A DNA stretch of 64,000 bases, taken from assembly GCF_002796545.1 (NCBI RefSeq), contig NZ_CP024895.1:62001-126000 (forward strand), given 5' to 3'. Below, one piece after another: positions 51,062-59,253 of this stretch. The translations under genes were made by a program, and so were the position numbers. The stretch's first letter is position 1, and every line of letters begins with the position of its first letter. This DNA is from Amycolatopsis sp. AA4. GTDB lineage: Bacteria > Actinomycetota > Actinomycetes > Mycobacteriales > Pseudonocardiaceae. Under the pieces are notes generated by a model, which was given only the letters and a program-made list of their open reading frames with translations, was not told where the DNA came from and did no database searches.

Positions 51062-52156
51062 TCATGCGGTCCGGCGGGCGGACAGCGGACTCCGCCCGTG
51101 GGCGAGCCGAGCTGCCAAGGCCATGTTCGCGGCCGCCGCGGCGAGGGTGCGCCGCCCGAGTCCGCATCCGGCAGCGATGCCCTCCACCGGTCCGCCCAGG
51201 GCGTCCGTGATCAGGACGAGCGCGTGACGGCTCTCGACGGGGTGGTCCTCGGCGACGACTCCCGCGATGACGTGGATTCCGCGTCGCAGCCGCAGCAGCG
51301 CCCGGTAGAACGCGGGGTCGGTGGAGGGCGGTGCGCTGCCGTGCGCGACGGGCAGGTGAACGGTGGGCATCGGGATGCCCCGCTCGGCCAGCGCGTCGGC
51401 CAGGGCGTTGAGGAACTGCACCGCGGCGTCGAGGTCGACCGGCGTGAAGAGAGGCTCGTGCTCGAGGTCGCCGTAACAGAGGTGCAGGATCCAGCGGGCA
51501 TCCTGCGCTGCTTCGATGATTCCCGAGACCTGCTGGACAAGTTCGGCCGTCAGCAGCGGCCAGTCCTCGTGCGCGGCGCGATGGTAGGCGGCCAGGACGG
51601 CCGGGCTTTCCAGCTGCAGCTGGACCCGGTCGCCCCACCGGGCGGCGAGGGCGGCGACTTCGTCCATGACGGAGGCCTGCAGCGCGGGCATCCACTCATC
51701 GGCGGCCTCGGGCGAGCCGGAGGCGAAGACCGCGCGGTCGAACGCGTTGGGGATGCCGACTTGCAAACGGCGCGGGACGGCGCCGGTGTCGAGGGTGTCC
51801 AGGACGGCGAACACGGCCTCGGTCTGGGCGATGCGGCCCATCGCGAGGTCGGCGGGGTCGAGCTCGTGCCCGGGGCGGATCCGGTAGTAGGGGACGTCGT
51901 CGTATCCCTGGCTCGCGCCGGAGCGAACTTGTTCGAGCGCGGGAATCCGCGCCAGGTTGTCGAGCCAGTCGACCATCCACCGCGGGTCGGGCTCGTAGTA
52001 CATCGCGGTCAACGGCGCGTCCCCGCAGTGGACCAGGGGCCAGGCGAGCGCGGCGCGGATGTCGCGGTGCAGCGGCGGAGGCAGCGAGCCGACCAGATGG
52101 ACGGGAATCGACGCGGGGCGTCGGCGGGCGAACGCCGCGTTCGTGGTGATCGACAT
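51062..52156 (-). CDS. MetE-like (cobalamin-independent methionine synthase C-terminal) protein
   Basis: 364 residues from ATG 52156, GGAGAAGGA upstream. IPVHLVGSLPPPLHRDIRAAL and the barrel strands VQLQLESPAVLAAY, ARWILHLCYGDLEHEP, VHLPVAHGSAPP and GIAAGCGLGRRTLAAA follow the UROD/MetE pattern. The His-x-Cys in HLCYGD and the Cys in GCGLGRR correspond to the zinc ligands that bind the thiol substrate in MetE. It is only half the length of MetE, so it is one of the single-domain methyltransferase relatives. Substrate unknown. It precedes a DNA methyltransferase. Confidence 0.65.
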   Translation of the reverse strand: MSITTNAAFARRRPASIPVHLVGSLPPPLHRDIRAALAWPLVHCGDAPLTAMYYEPDPRWMVDWLDNLARIPALEQVRSGASQGYDDVPYYRIRPGHELDPADLAMGRIAQTEAVFAVLDTLDTGAVPRRLQVGIPNAFDRAVFASGSPEAADEWMPALQASVMDEVAALAARWGDRVQLQLESPAVLAAYHRAAHEDWPLLTAELVQQVSGIIEAAQDARWILHLCYGDLEHEPLFTPVDLDAAVQFLNALADALAERGIPMPTVHLPVAHGSAPPSTDPAFYRALLRLRRGIHVIAGVVAEDHPVESRHALVLITDALGGPVEGIAAGCGLGRRTLAAAAANMALAARLAHGRSPLSARRTA

Positions 52157-52247
52157 GACGGGAAGTCCTTCTCCGGGAACGGTTCGCGGTGCTGCGTGCC
52201 GGGCAGCGGCTCGGCGCAGAGGGTGCGCGAGCGGCACGAGGGAGCGG

Positions 52248-52292
52248 GGCCGTCGTCGCGACGCGGCGGCTGTTCGCGCCGCGACGACGGCC
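52248..52292. terminator. Terminator hairpin after the hydrolase gene
   Basis: GGCCGTCGTCGCG (52248-52260) pairs with CGCGACGACGGCC (52280-52292), 13 bp, with a smaller GC hairpin in the loop. It lies 3 bp beyond the stop of the hydrolase on the minus strand. Confidence 0.75.
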
Positions 52293-52294
52293 GG

Positions 52295-53380
52295 TTACTG
52301 CGCTGGGAGGGTGGTGTCGAGCCAGTGCGTGACGTCGCGGGCGGCGTCTGCGCCGTTGCGCGCCAGCTGCAGGTCGTGCCCTGCGCCGGGAAGCACGGAA
52401 GTGTGCAGGCGCGCGGCCGGGCCGAACGCGGTGGCCTGTGCCTGGGCCAGGGCTTGCGGGGACGCGCAGTCGACGGCGTTGCCCGGGGCGCAGAAGAGGC
52501 GGTCGTGGCTGCCGACCTGCAGCATGGTCGGCACGGTGATCTTGCGGGTGGTATTGCGCGAGAAGCCCTTCAGCACGACTCCGGTCAGCTCGACGGGCGA
52601 GGCGACGTCCTTGGTGGATTCGTCGTACCGGACGACTTCCGGGTCGACGTCGCCGGCGTCGTGGAACGCCGCGGCACGCGCGCCGGGCCGCGTCGTCAGG
52701 TACAGCGGGTCGATCAGCGGCCCGAAGGCAGGGTCCAGCGCGGCCGGCCACACTTGCGAGGTGAGCGTCTTGAGCAGCGCGCCGGTGTCGAGCTGGGAGG
52801 TGCCGCCGGTGAGCACAACGGCGTCGACGTCGTGGTAGGTGGTCGTCTCGACCGACGCGACTCCGGTGCCCATCGAGTGCCCGACCAGCGCGACGCGCGG
52901 GATCTGGGATCCGGTGACCTCGCCCGCTTTGAGCCGCCTGACGACCTGGTGCACGACGTCGGCCTGGCTGTCCACCGTCACCTGCGCGCTGAGCGGCCGG
53001 GAGCTTGTTCCCGACCCGAGCCGGTCGAGCGCCAGCGTGGTGTAGCCGCCGGAATTCGCTTGCCGGGCATAGGAATAGCGGCCTCCGGCGACGGGGTAGT
53101 CCCAATAGGACGCGTTGTAGGTGCCTCCGTGAAGCAGCAGCTGGACGGTGTCCTTGGCCGGGCCGTCCGGTGTGCACAGGACGCCGTGGACGGACACGTC
53201 GAGCACCCCGACTTTCGCCGGGATCGTGACGTCGCGGCAGGTTCGCTGCCCGGCGGCAGTGTCGGCAGACGCGGCGGGCGGGATCACGGCCGCCGCCAGC
53301 ACCGTGGCCGCCGCGGCAGCCACTGCGGCGAACCTCCGCTGGAGCCGTCTGTTCCGGACAGGTGTGCGTGCAGGTTCCAT
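52295..53380 (-). CDS. Secreted alpha/beta hydrolase (paralog 1)
   Basis: 361 residues, ATG 53380, GGGGGAA upstream. A Sec signal (RRFAAVAAAAATVLAAAVI ending PAASA) precedes a mature hydrolase: oxyanion loop LLLHGGTYNASYW, nucleophile elbow VALVGHSMGTGVAS (Ser in GHSMG), Asp in LQVGSHDRLFCAPG and His in LPGAGHDLQL. Cys pairs suggest an exported enzyme. It shares about half its residues with the hydrolase at 54050, including TCRDVTIP, VLLHGGTYN and LTTRPG. Natural substrate unknown (lipase or esterase-like). Confidence 0.85.
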   Translation of the reverse strand: MEPARTPVRNRRLQRRFAAVAAAAATVLAAAVIPPAASADTAAGQRTCRDVTIPAKVGVLDVSVHGVLCTPDGPAKDTVQLLLHGGTYNASYWDYPVAGGRYSYARQANSGGYTTLALDRLGSGTSSRPLSAQVTVDSQADVVHQVVRRLKAGEVTGSQIPRVALVGHSMGTGVASVETTTYHDVDAVVLTGGTSQLDTGALLKTLTSQVWPAALDPAFGPLIDPLYLTTRPGARAAAFHDAGDVDPEVVRYDESTKDVASPVELTGVVLKGFSRNTTRKITVPTMLQVGSHDRLFCAPGNAVDCASPQALAQAQATAFGPAARLHTSVLPGAGHDLQLARNGADAARDVTHWLDTTLPAQ

Positions 53381-53405
53381 TGTTCGATTCCCCCTGGAAA
53401 CAGCG

Positions 53406-53432
53406 CCGCCCTGCCCCTGCAGCGCTGGGCGG
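53406..53432 (-). promoter_or_regulatory. 5' leader hairpin of hydrolase 1
   Basis: CCGCCC (53406-53411) and GGGCGG (53427-53432) can pair in the leader. The same position upstream of hydrolase 2 has CCGCCCT/AGGGCGG at 55177-55200, and about 40 nt next to both start codons are conserved (ACAGCGCCGCCCTGCCCC). Confidence 0.4.
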
Positions 53433-53546
53433 CTGGTCGCAATGTTGTGGCGGCGCAGGAAGACTGCTGTCGTGCTCCTGCTGCGCGGGTGCCGCCGGGT
53501 GTTCCCGGGCGCGGGCGGCGCGCCCGGGAACGCCCGGCGGGGATAG

Positions 53547-53888
53547 TCAGAATCCGGTGATACGGGTGCCGTCCGGACGCACGACGCCCTCGCGGGTCAG
53601 CGCGTCATGGTTGCCAGCGGGCGACGCGGTGATCCGCGTCCCGTCCGGACGCACGACGCCCTCGCGGGTCAGCGCGTCATGGTTGCCAGCGGGCGACGCG
53701 GTGATCCGCGTCCCGTCCGGACGTACGACGCCCTCGCGGGTCAGCGGGTCATGGTTGCCGGCGGGGGCGGCGTACGCAGTCGCGGGAGAGACGGCAGCGC
53801 TCGCAGCGGCCGAGGTGGCCAGGCCGAGGGTGCCGGACACTGCCGCGACGAGCAGACCGGTGGCGAGCACCTTCTTTGTGTTGATCAT
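53547..53888 (-). CDS. Secreted protein of three 24-residue tandem repeats
   Basis: 113 residues, ATG 53888, AAGGAG 8 nt upstream. A Sec signal (KVLATGLLVAAVSGTLGLA, cleavage near ASA, residue ~31) is followed by a short spacer and three tandem units of PAGNHD[PA]LTREGVVRPDGT-RIT(AS), at residues 42-65, 66-89 and 90-111, closed by Gly-Phe. Units 1 and 2 differ in one residue, 2 and 3 in none. No Cys. The family is not one I recognise. It lies between two related secreted hydrolases, all on one strand. It could be a peptide precursor cut into copies, a surface repeat protein or an adhesin fragment; the sequence alone cannot decide. Confidence 0.8.
   Translation of the reverse strand: MINTKKVLATGLLVAAVSGTLGLATSAAASAAVSPATAYAAPAGNHDPLTREGVVRPDGTRITASPAGNHDALTREGVVRPDGTRITASPAGNHDALTREGVVRPDGTRITGF
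53556..53765 (-). repeat. Three 72-bp tandem repeats
   Basis: Units 53694-53765, 53622-53693 and 53556-53621 (the last lacks the final six bases). Adjacent units differ at three or four bases only, so the array expanded recently or is kept uniform. Confidence 0.9.
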
Positions 53889-54049
53889 TCGTTTCTCCTT
53901 GAGAGTTCATGGCTTTCGCCACGGGCGGGGTTGTGTGTGGACAATGGAGACAGCGGTGGTGCACGGCGGCTGCGGCGGGCCTCGCGGGCGGATGCCGCCG
54001 CCGCGGGTGGAGGGTGGCGCGGCAGCCGCGAGACGTGCCCGGGAGGGGC

Positions 54050-55150
54050 TCATGGCTCGCCGGCGATCCGTCCGGCTGTGTCGGTGGCCTGGGGCGCGCG
54101 GTGGTGCAGTGCGATGCCGAGCCATCCGGTGATCGCGTCCAGCGCCGCCCGGCGGGAGGCGGCCAGCGTGAGGGCGTGTCCGGCTCTCGGCTGGATGTAG
54201 GCCGAGAGGGGCCGGGAAAAGTTGCGTTGTTCGGCGGCTTTGAACGCGCCGGAGCTGCTGCAGTCGACCGCGGCGCACGACCAGGAGTCCTGCTGCCCGT
54301 TGGCTTCGAGCACCGGCGCGGTGATCGCCCTGGTTGCGGCGTCGGCGGTGCCGACTGTCGCGGCGTCGGCCAGTTCTGTGGCCGACCCGACGTCTTTGTG
54401 CGTTTCCTCGGCGCCGGTGATGACCGGGTCGGCATCAGAGGGGGAGTGGAACAGGGCGGGCCGGACTCCGGGGCGGGTGGTCAGCCAGCCCGGGTCCAGC
54501 GGCCGTCCTTCCTCGGCCGCCGGGTGCATGTTCGCGAGGGAATGCTGCACCTGGGCGGGGTCGATCGTGTGGGAGTAGGCGGTGAGCACGACGGCGTCGG
54601 CGTCGCGCGGGTACCGGCTGGCGGTCATGACGGCGACCAGGCTGCCCAGGCTGTGCCCGACGAGCGCCGCCTGCCGGTAGCGGCGCCCGTCGAGCTGCCC
54701 GGCCCGGGCCCGGGCGATGGCCTGGTGCACAGCCTCGGCTTGTGCGGCGCCGGTGACCAGGGTGCTGGCCGGGTGGCTGCTGGCGCCGCTGCCGATCGCA
54801 TCGAGCGCCAGCGTCGCGTACCCGGCGGCGACGGCGCGGCTGACATAGGACTCCCCGCCGCCGGTGTCCAGATTGGACCAGTACGACGAGTTGTAGGTGC
54901 CTCCGTGCAACAGCACCTGGACGGCGCCGTTCCCGGGGCCGCGCGGCGCGCAAATAACTCCGTGGACGGACGCGTCGAGCTGCCCGGTGGACACGGGGAT
55001 CGTGACGTCGCGGCAGGTGCGCTGCGCGGCGGCGTCGGCGGACGCGGCGGCCGGGATCGCGACTGCCGCGAGAACCGTTGGCGCTGCGGCGGCGACCGCG
55101 CCGAGCCGCCGGAGCCGTCTGTTCCGGACAGGTGTGCGTGCAGATGCCAT
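54050..55150 (-). CDS. Secreted alpha/beta hydrolase (paralog 2)
   Basis: 366 residues, ATG 55150. Signal RRLGAVAAAAPTVLAAVAI, then TCRDVTIPVSTGQL, oxyanion loop VLLHGGTYNSSYW, nucleophile in AALVGHSLGSLVAV (Ser of GHSLG), Asp in EANGQQDSW (Gln-Gln-Asp) and His in QPRAGHALTL. The N-terminal tag M[EA]xARTPVRNRRLxR and leader sequence are shared with hydrolase 1, so the two arose by duplication around the repeat gene. Substrate unknown. Confidence 0.85.
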   Translation of the reverse strand: MASARTPVRNRRLRRLGAVAAAAPTVLAAVAIPAAASADAAAQRTCRDVTIPVSTGQLDASVHGVICAPRGPGNGAVQVLLHGGTYNSSYWSNLDTGGGESYVSRAVAAGYATLALDAIGSGASSHPASTLVTGAAQAEAVHQAIARARAGQLDGRRYRQAALVGHSLGSLVAVMTASRYPRDADAVVLTAYSHTIDPAQVQHSLANMHPAAEEGRPLDPGWLTTRPGVRPALFHSPSDADPVITGAEETHKDVGSATELADAATVGTADAATRAITAPVLEANGQQDSWSCAAVDCSSSGAFKAAEQRNFSRPLSAYIQPRAGHALTLAASRRAALDAITGWLGIALHHRAPQATDTAGRIAGEP

Positions 55151-55204
55151 TGTTCGGTTTCCCCCCTGAAACAGCGCCGCCCTGCCCCCTGCGAGGGCGG
55201 CGAA

Positions 55205-55945
55205 TCACCGGTCGAACCGGTGCGGTGACACGTCGAAACGTTGCGACGGCAGCGGAATCACGTTGCCGGGTTGGGCTTGTTCGGGAACTCGCCGCGCTCG
55301 GCCCGGCCCCCTCCGGGCGCGGCGCAACAGCCACGCGATCGCCGGTCCGCAGCCGAGCGCCAGGACGAGCGTTCCCGGGCCGATCCCGCCGCCGTGCAGC
55401 GCGGCGTCGGGGCCGAGCAGCGCGGTGCCGACGACCAGGAACGCGATGTCGAGTCCGATGCGGACGGCCGCGATCCGGCGCGGACGGCCTTTGCCGAACG
55501 CGAGCATGAGCCCGTCGCGGGGCATCGGCCCGAGTTCGGCGGCGAGGTAGGTCGCGACCCCGGCACAGAAGCAGGCTCCTCCGGCGGCGAGCAGCCCGAT
55601 CCGCGGAAGGACCGGGTCGACCGTCGGCAGCACGGCGAGCAGCAGGTCCGCGACGACCGCGGGGATCACGAACCCGACCACGGTGCCGACGCCCGGTCGG
55701 ATCCGCAGCGGCAGGAACGCCATGAGCATCACCGCTTGCGCGGCGATGATCCCGCCGCCGAGGCTGAACCCGAACCGCTGCGCGATGCCCAGGTGCAGCA
55801 CGTCCATCGGGGACATGCCGAACCGGGCCCGCTGCAGCAGCGCGATCCCCGCGCCGATGCCGACGGCGCCGACGACGAGCCGCGCCAGCCGGGACGCCAG
55901 CGCCGGAGCCTGCCCGGCCGGAACGGACCGGCGGTGCGCGGTCAC
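55205..55945 (-). CDS. YczE/YyaS-type membrane protein
   Basis: 246 residues, ATG 55945 overlapping the aminotransferase stop (ATGA). Five to six hydrophobic segments: RLVVGAVGIGAGIALL, AAQAVMLMAFLPLRI, VVGFVIPAVVADLLLAVL, IGLLAAGGACFCAGVATYLAA, and GTLVLALGCGPAIAWLL. GMSPMDVLHLGI and ELGPMPRDGLMLA are the repeat signature of the YczE/YitT-like family, which appear as paired helix repeats. Probably a permease; in this operon it could export the product of the aminotransferase pathway. Confidence 0.75.
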   Translation of the reverse strand: MTAHRRSVPAGQAPALASRLARLVVGAVGIGAGIALLQRARFGMSPMDVLHLGIAQRFGFSLGGGIIAAQAVMLMAFLPLRIRPGVGTVVGFVIPAVVADLLLAVLPTVDPVLPRIGLLAAGGACFCAGVATYLAAELGPMPRDGLMLAFGKGRPRRIAAVRIGLDIAFLVVGTALLGPDAALHGGGIGPGTLVLALGCGPAIAWLLRRARRGPGRARRVPEQAQPGNVIPLPSQRFDVSPHRFDR

Positions 55946-57021
55946 GGGGTCCGCTCGCCGGCTCCGCTCGCCCAGGCGCGGGCGGCGGCGAGCATCAGGT
56001 CGTTGTCAGCGCGGGACCCGAGGGTGATCCGGACCCCGAGACCGGGGTAGGCCAGCACGGCGATCCCGAAATCGCGGCAGTGCCGCTCGAACCGGGCTGC
56101 GTCCTCGCCCACTGGAAGCCACACGTGGTTCGCGTGCGAGGGCGGAGGAACGAATCCCTGCTCCCGCAACGCGTCCAGCACGCGCGCGCGTTCGGCGGCC
56201 GTCAGGTCGCACCGCGCGCGCATCCGCTCGCGCGACACCAGCGACGCCAGCGCCGCGGCCTGGCCGACGCCGGAGACCTCGAACGGCAGCGCCGAGGCGG
56301 CGAGCTCCGCGGCCAGCATCGGCGGCGCGATCGCGTAGCCGACGCGCAGTCCCGCGAGCCCGTAGGCCTTGGAGAAGGTGCGCGTCACCGCCACGTTGTC
56401 GTGGCCGCCGGCCCAGCGTTCCTTCGCCAGCGCGACGCCGTCGGCCAGGCCCTCGGCCGCATATTCGACGTAGGCCTCGTCGAGCACGACCAGCACGTCC
56501 GCGGGCACTGCGGCCAGGAACCGGCGCAGCTGCTGCTGACCGGCGATCGTGCCGGTCGGGTTGTGCGGGTTGCTGATCACCACGACGCGGGTCGAGGGCC
56601 CGATCGCCGCCGCGACCGCGTCCAGGTCGACCGCCCAGTCCGTGCTCAGCGCCACGGTGCGCACCGGCGCGCCGGCGTGCGCGGCGAACAGCCTGTAGGC
56701 CTGGAACGCCGGGTCCGGCACCAGCAGCTCGTCGTCGGTCCGGGTGCACACCGCGGCCAGCAGGCGTTGCAGCAGCGCCGAGGACCCCGGCCCGACCGTC
56801 ACGGTCTCCGGCGGCACCCGCAGATGCTCGGCGAGCGCGTGGACCAGGTCGGCGCTGACGGTGTCGGGGTAGCGGTGCACGTCGCGGACCGCGTCCATCA
56901 TCACCCGCAGCGCGGCGGGCAGCGGCCCGGACGGCGATTCGTTGCCCGACATCCGCACCATCCCGACGGGCGTGCGCCCCGGGGCGTGCTCCGGCGCGGC
57001 GCGGACGCCGCCGGCAGTCAC
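55942..57021 (-). CDS. HisC-like PLP aminotransferase (class I/II)
   Basis: 359 residues from GTG 57021, GTGA overlap with the cupin gene. Fold type I marks: NESP start of mature fold, SGSSALLQRLL-like GPGSSALLQ, VVVISNPHNPTGTI, VVLDEAYVEYA, RTFSKAYGLAGLRVGYAI with the PLP Lys, and the final VRITLGS with the carboxylate Arg. It is shorter than or equal to HisC (~350-360). Because histidine biosynthesis genes are absent and a cupin and transporter are coupled to it, it more likely serves a dedicated small-molecule pathway than primary histidine synthesis. Confidence 0.8.
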   Translation of the reverse strand: MTAGGVRAAPEHAPGRTPVGMVRMSGNESPSGPLPAALRVMMDAVRDVHRYPDTVSADLVHALAEHLRVPPETVTVGPGSSALLQRLLAAVCTRTDDELLVPDPAFQAYRLFAAHAGAPVRTVALSTDWAVDLDAVAAAIGPSTRVVVISNPHNPTGTIAGQQQLRRFLAAVPADVLVVLDEAYVEYAAEGLADGVALAKERWAGGHDNVAVTRTFSKAYGLAGLRVGYAIAPPMLAAELAASALPFEVSGVGQAAALASLVSRERMRARCDLTAAERARVLDALREQGFVPPPSHANHVWLPVGEDAARFERHCRDFGIAVLAYPGLGVRITLGSRADNDLMLAAARAWASGAGERTP

Positions 57022-57566
57022 GCCCCCTCCCGCAGCACGGGTACCGCGGCCGGGCGCAGGCGCGCGTCGAGGCGGCCGCGCGCGTAGTCGCGGCGCAGCC
57101 GATGGACGCGTTCGTCGACGAGCGCGTCGAGATCGGGGCGCAGGACCGTGTCCTCGCCGAAGGTGCGGTCCGTGCGCGCCTCGAACCCGAGTACCCGCGC
57201 GCGGGGATGGAGGTTCACCGCAGCGTGGGCCACGCCGGGCGGGATCCAGATGACCGAGCCCGGGCGGTGCAGCACGGGAGTCATGTCCTCGCCGCACAGC
57301 GACGCGGCGATCCCCTCGACGACGATGACGACGATCTCGGACTCGGGGTGCTCGTGCGCGTAGGTGCTGTGCCCGCCCGGCATCTCCACCGCCCCGACCG
57401 CCAGGCGGCGCACGGGCGCGACGCCCGCATGCACTGCCGGGGTCAGCACCTGCTGCTGCTTTCCCCGCACGGAGGGCAGCTCGTAGACGTTGGTGTGGAA
57501 GGGTTTTTCCCGTGCCCGCCGGGGCTGCGGGATCGCCGGCACGGCCGGGTCCAGGTCGGCGCTCAT
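57018..57566 (-). CDS. Cupin-domain protein
   Basis: 182 residues from ATG 57566, overlapping the upstream gene by ATGA. Cupin motif 1 appears as GGHSTYAHEHPESEIVVIVVEG (His-x-His, Glu) and motif 2 as RPGSVIWIPPGVAHAAVN (His). The metal set is complete, so it may be a dioxygenase, isomerase or sensor. It lies between an unknown protein and an aminotransferase and probably acts on the same substrate. Confidence 0.8.
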   Translation of the reverse strand: MSADLDPAVPAIPQPRRAREKPFHTNVYELPSVRGKQQQVLTPAVHAGVAPVRRLAVGAVEMPGGHSTYAHEHPESEIVVIVVEGIAASLCGEDMTPVLHRPGSVIWIPPGVAHAAVNLHPRARVLGFEARTDRTFGEDTVLRPDLDALVDERVHRLRRDYARGRLDARLRPAAVPVLREGA

Positions 57567-57850
57567 CGCGCGCCCGCCGTCAGCCCGACCCGGAATTCGG
57601 TCAGCTGCTCGTCGACGTCGTACTCGGTGAGCACGGTGAGGCCGCTGGCCGTCAGGTTCGCGCGCACGTCGGCAGCGGTCGGCCCGGGCAGGCGCGCGAG
57701 GCCGACGAAGGCGGGCGGTGCCGTGTCGCCCGGCCGGTGGCGGGCCAGGTGGGCCCATCCGCTCCACCGGTCCCAGGTCATCACTACGTCGCCGTCGTCC
57801 GTCGCGGGTTCGGGCGACGTGCGCGGCGCCGGGATCGTCTCGGTAATCAT
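57563..57850 (-). CDS. Hypothetical protein (95 aa), operon lead gene
   Basis: ATG 57850, AAGGGGGAACC upstream. Central motif VVMTWDRWSGWAHLARH, then GDTAPPAFVGLARLPG, VRANLTASGLTVLTEYDVDEQL. Overlaps the cupin gene by ATGA. I do not recognise it. The short Trp-rich motif and C-terminal alpha/beta unit suggest a small accessory or binding protein. Confidence 0.55.
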   Translation of the reverse strand: MITETIPAPRTSPEPATDDGDVVMTWDRWSGWAHLARHRPGDTAPPAFVGLARLPGPTAADVRANLTASGLTVLTEYDVDEQLTEFRVGLTAGAR

Positions 57851-58493
57851 CTGGTTCCCCCTTGGCTGAAACGCCCCGGGCCACGCGGTTTCGCGGTGCC
57901 CGGGGAACGTGAACCGGCCGGGGACGACGTACGGAAGGCGGGGAGGGCGACGGGGCCGATGCGACTATTCGACCCCCGCGTTCGCCGCCGGCACTGCCGT
58001 CGTCACGGCCGGTGCGGTCTCACGACCGGAGTCGATTGCTTCCTGGGCGGGATGGGGGGAGGTCGCGCCCGCAGCCCCTCAGCGGGACGGACGGCGTCCG
58101 GCTGCGACGCCTCGCCGGGCGGCGAGCGCCGCGGCGGCACACGGAAACAGCGATCACGAGGTCCCCCAACCTCCGGTGTGGCCGATTCCCCCCGAACCGG
58201 CCGACAGGCCTTCCGGCTGTGCCGCAGCACGTCCCGGAAGCCCCGCTAAGATCCACTCTTTCCCGGAAAACTACGCTGAGTCAAGTCCGACTTCACCGCG
58301 TCTACCAGCCCTGACGCTCCGCTGTCGGCCCTGAATCGAGCCCGTACGGCCTCCGGTTCGATACGCACAGCGACGATGGCAGGGGTGGTCCGGGGCGCTC
58401 GCGGGCGTTCTGCCTGCTGGAAACGATCTCGACACGCTATTGTGTAGAACACGTACCGAGGTCTTGACAGGTCGAGGAGAAGGGGGGGAGGGC
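57851..58493. other. Stretch without a supported gene
   Basis: Open frames of 70-140 codons occur on both strands, all without ribosome binding site. One plus frame (57909-58334) starts with a protein-like segment (STPAFAAGTAVVTAGAVS) but then decays. The right end has a TATTGT -10-like element at 58438-58443, upstream of the next gene. Confidence 0.35.
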
Positions 58494-59156
58494 ATGCGCG
58501 TCAAGGAGACTGCGGGGTGGACCGCCGCGGCCGAGCTGGACCGCGATTTCGCGGCCGGGATCCGGCGCGAGGCGATCGTGCCTCCGCCCACCATGCCTCG
58601 CGACCGCGCCCCCGGCGAGCGCGTGCTCGCCGAGTTCTCCCGCGCGCGCCGGGCCGCTCCGCGCTACGAGCGCTTCCACGGCCGCGACGTTGAGTACGTT
58701 CCCGGCGGGCTGTCCGTGGTCGCCGGCAGCCCGGAGCTCGTCGGTGCCTTCGTCGTCGGCGCCGCCGCGATGCGGATGCGGGGGCGCCGCAAGGCGCGGG
58801 CGATGTCCGCAGCGCAGTGGCACGAGTACGACCTCGCCACGGTGGTGGTGACCACCCACCGGCTGTGGTGCCAGAGCGAGGGCGACTGGAAGAACTTCAA
58901 CTACGACCAGGTCACCCGGCTGGGACTGGACGCCTCGGCTCCGCCTCCGGCGTTGACGCTCAAGTTCCGTGCGGCGAACCAGCTGCGGCTCAGCGGGGAA
59001 TGGGCCGCGTGGATCGCCGTCGCGGTCGCCTACGGCGTCCACGGCCTCGGCGCCTGCACGCTTCCCACGCTCGCGCCCCTGCGTGCGGCGAACGCGTCGG
59101 CCGTGAAGGGCGCCGCGGGCGCCGCCGTCAATGCGCACGGCCGCGGTCGGCGGTAA
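58494..59156 (+). CDS. Hypothetical protein, PH-like
   Basis: 220 residues from ATG 58494, GGGGGGAGG close upstream. A central strand pattern VEYVPGGLSVVAGSPELVGAFVVG, then YDLATVVVTTHRLWCQSEGDWKNFNYDQVTRLGL, resembles bacterial PH-type domains that precede VTTHRL... and F-Y-Q-V motifs. C-terminal hydrophobic segment WAAWIAVAVAYGVHGLG may be a membrane contact. Function unknown. Confidence 0.6.
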   Translation: MRVKETAGWTAAAELDRDFAAGIRREAIVPPPTMPRDRAPGERVLAEFSRARRAAPRYERFHGRDVEYVPGGLSVVAGSPELVGAFVVGAAAMRMRGRRKARAMSAAQWHEYDLATVVVTTHRLWCQSEGDWKNFNYDQVTRLGLDASAPPPALTLKFRAANQLRLSGEWAAWIAVAVAYGVHGLGACTLPTLAPLRAANASAVKGAAGAAVNAHGRGRR

Positions 59157-59253
59157 GCCCGGGCGGTCCAGAACCGGCTTGCCACCGGTCCGGTCCGCCG
59201 ATGCCTCGGTGACGAGACTCGGTCTGGCGTCCTCCGGGCGTACCGTGTTCCTC

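Noticed and set aside
50147..53560. 1137-codon plus-strand frame
   Set aside because: Antisense to the cytosine methylase, MetE-like and hydrolase genes, which have clear motifs.
53556..53765. Possible CRISPR array
   Set aside because: The repeats are 72 bp, contiguous without spacers and in frame within a secreted protein gene.
57909..58334. Possible precursor peptide gene next to the cupin operon
   Set aside because: No ribosome binding site, opposite strand from the operon, and codon use becomes irregular after about 25 codons.
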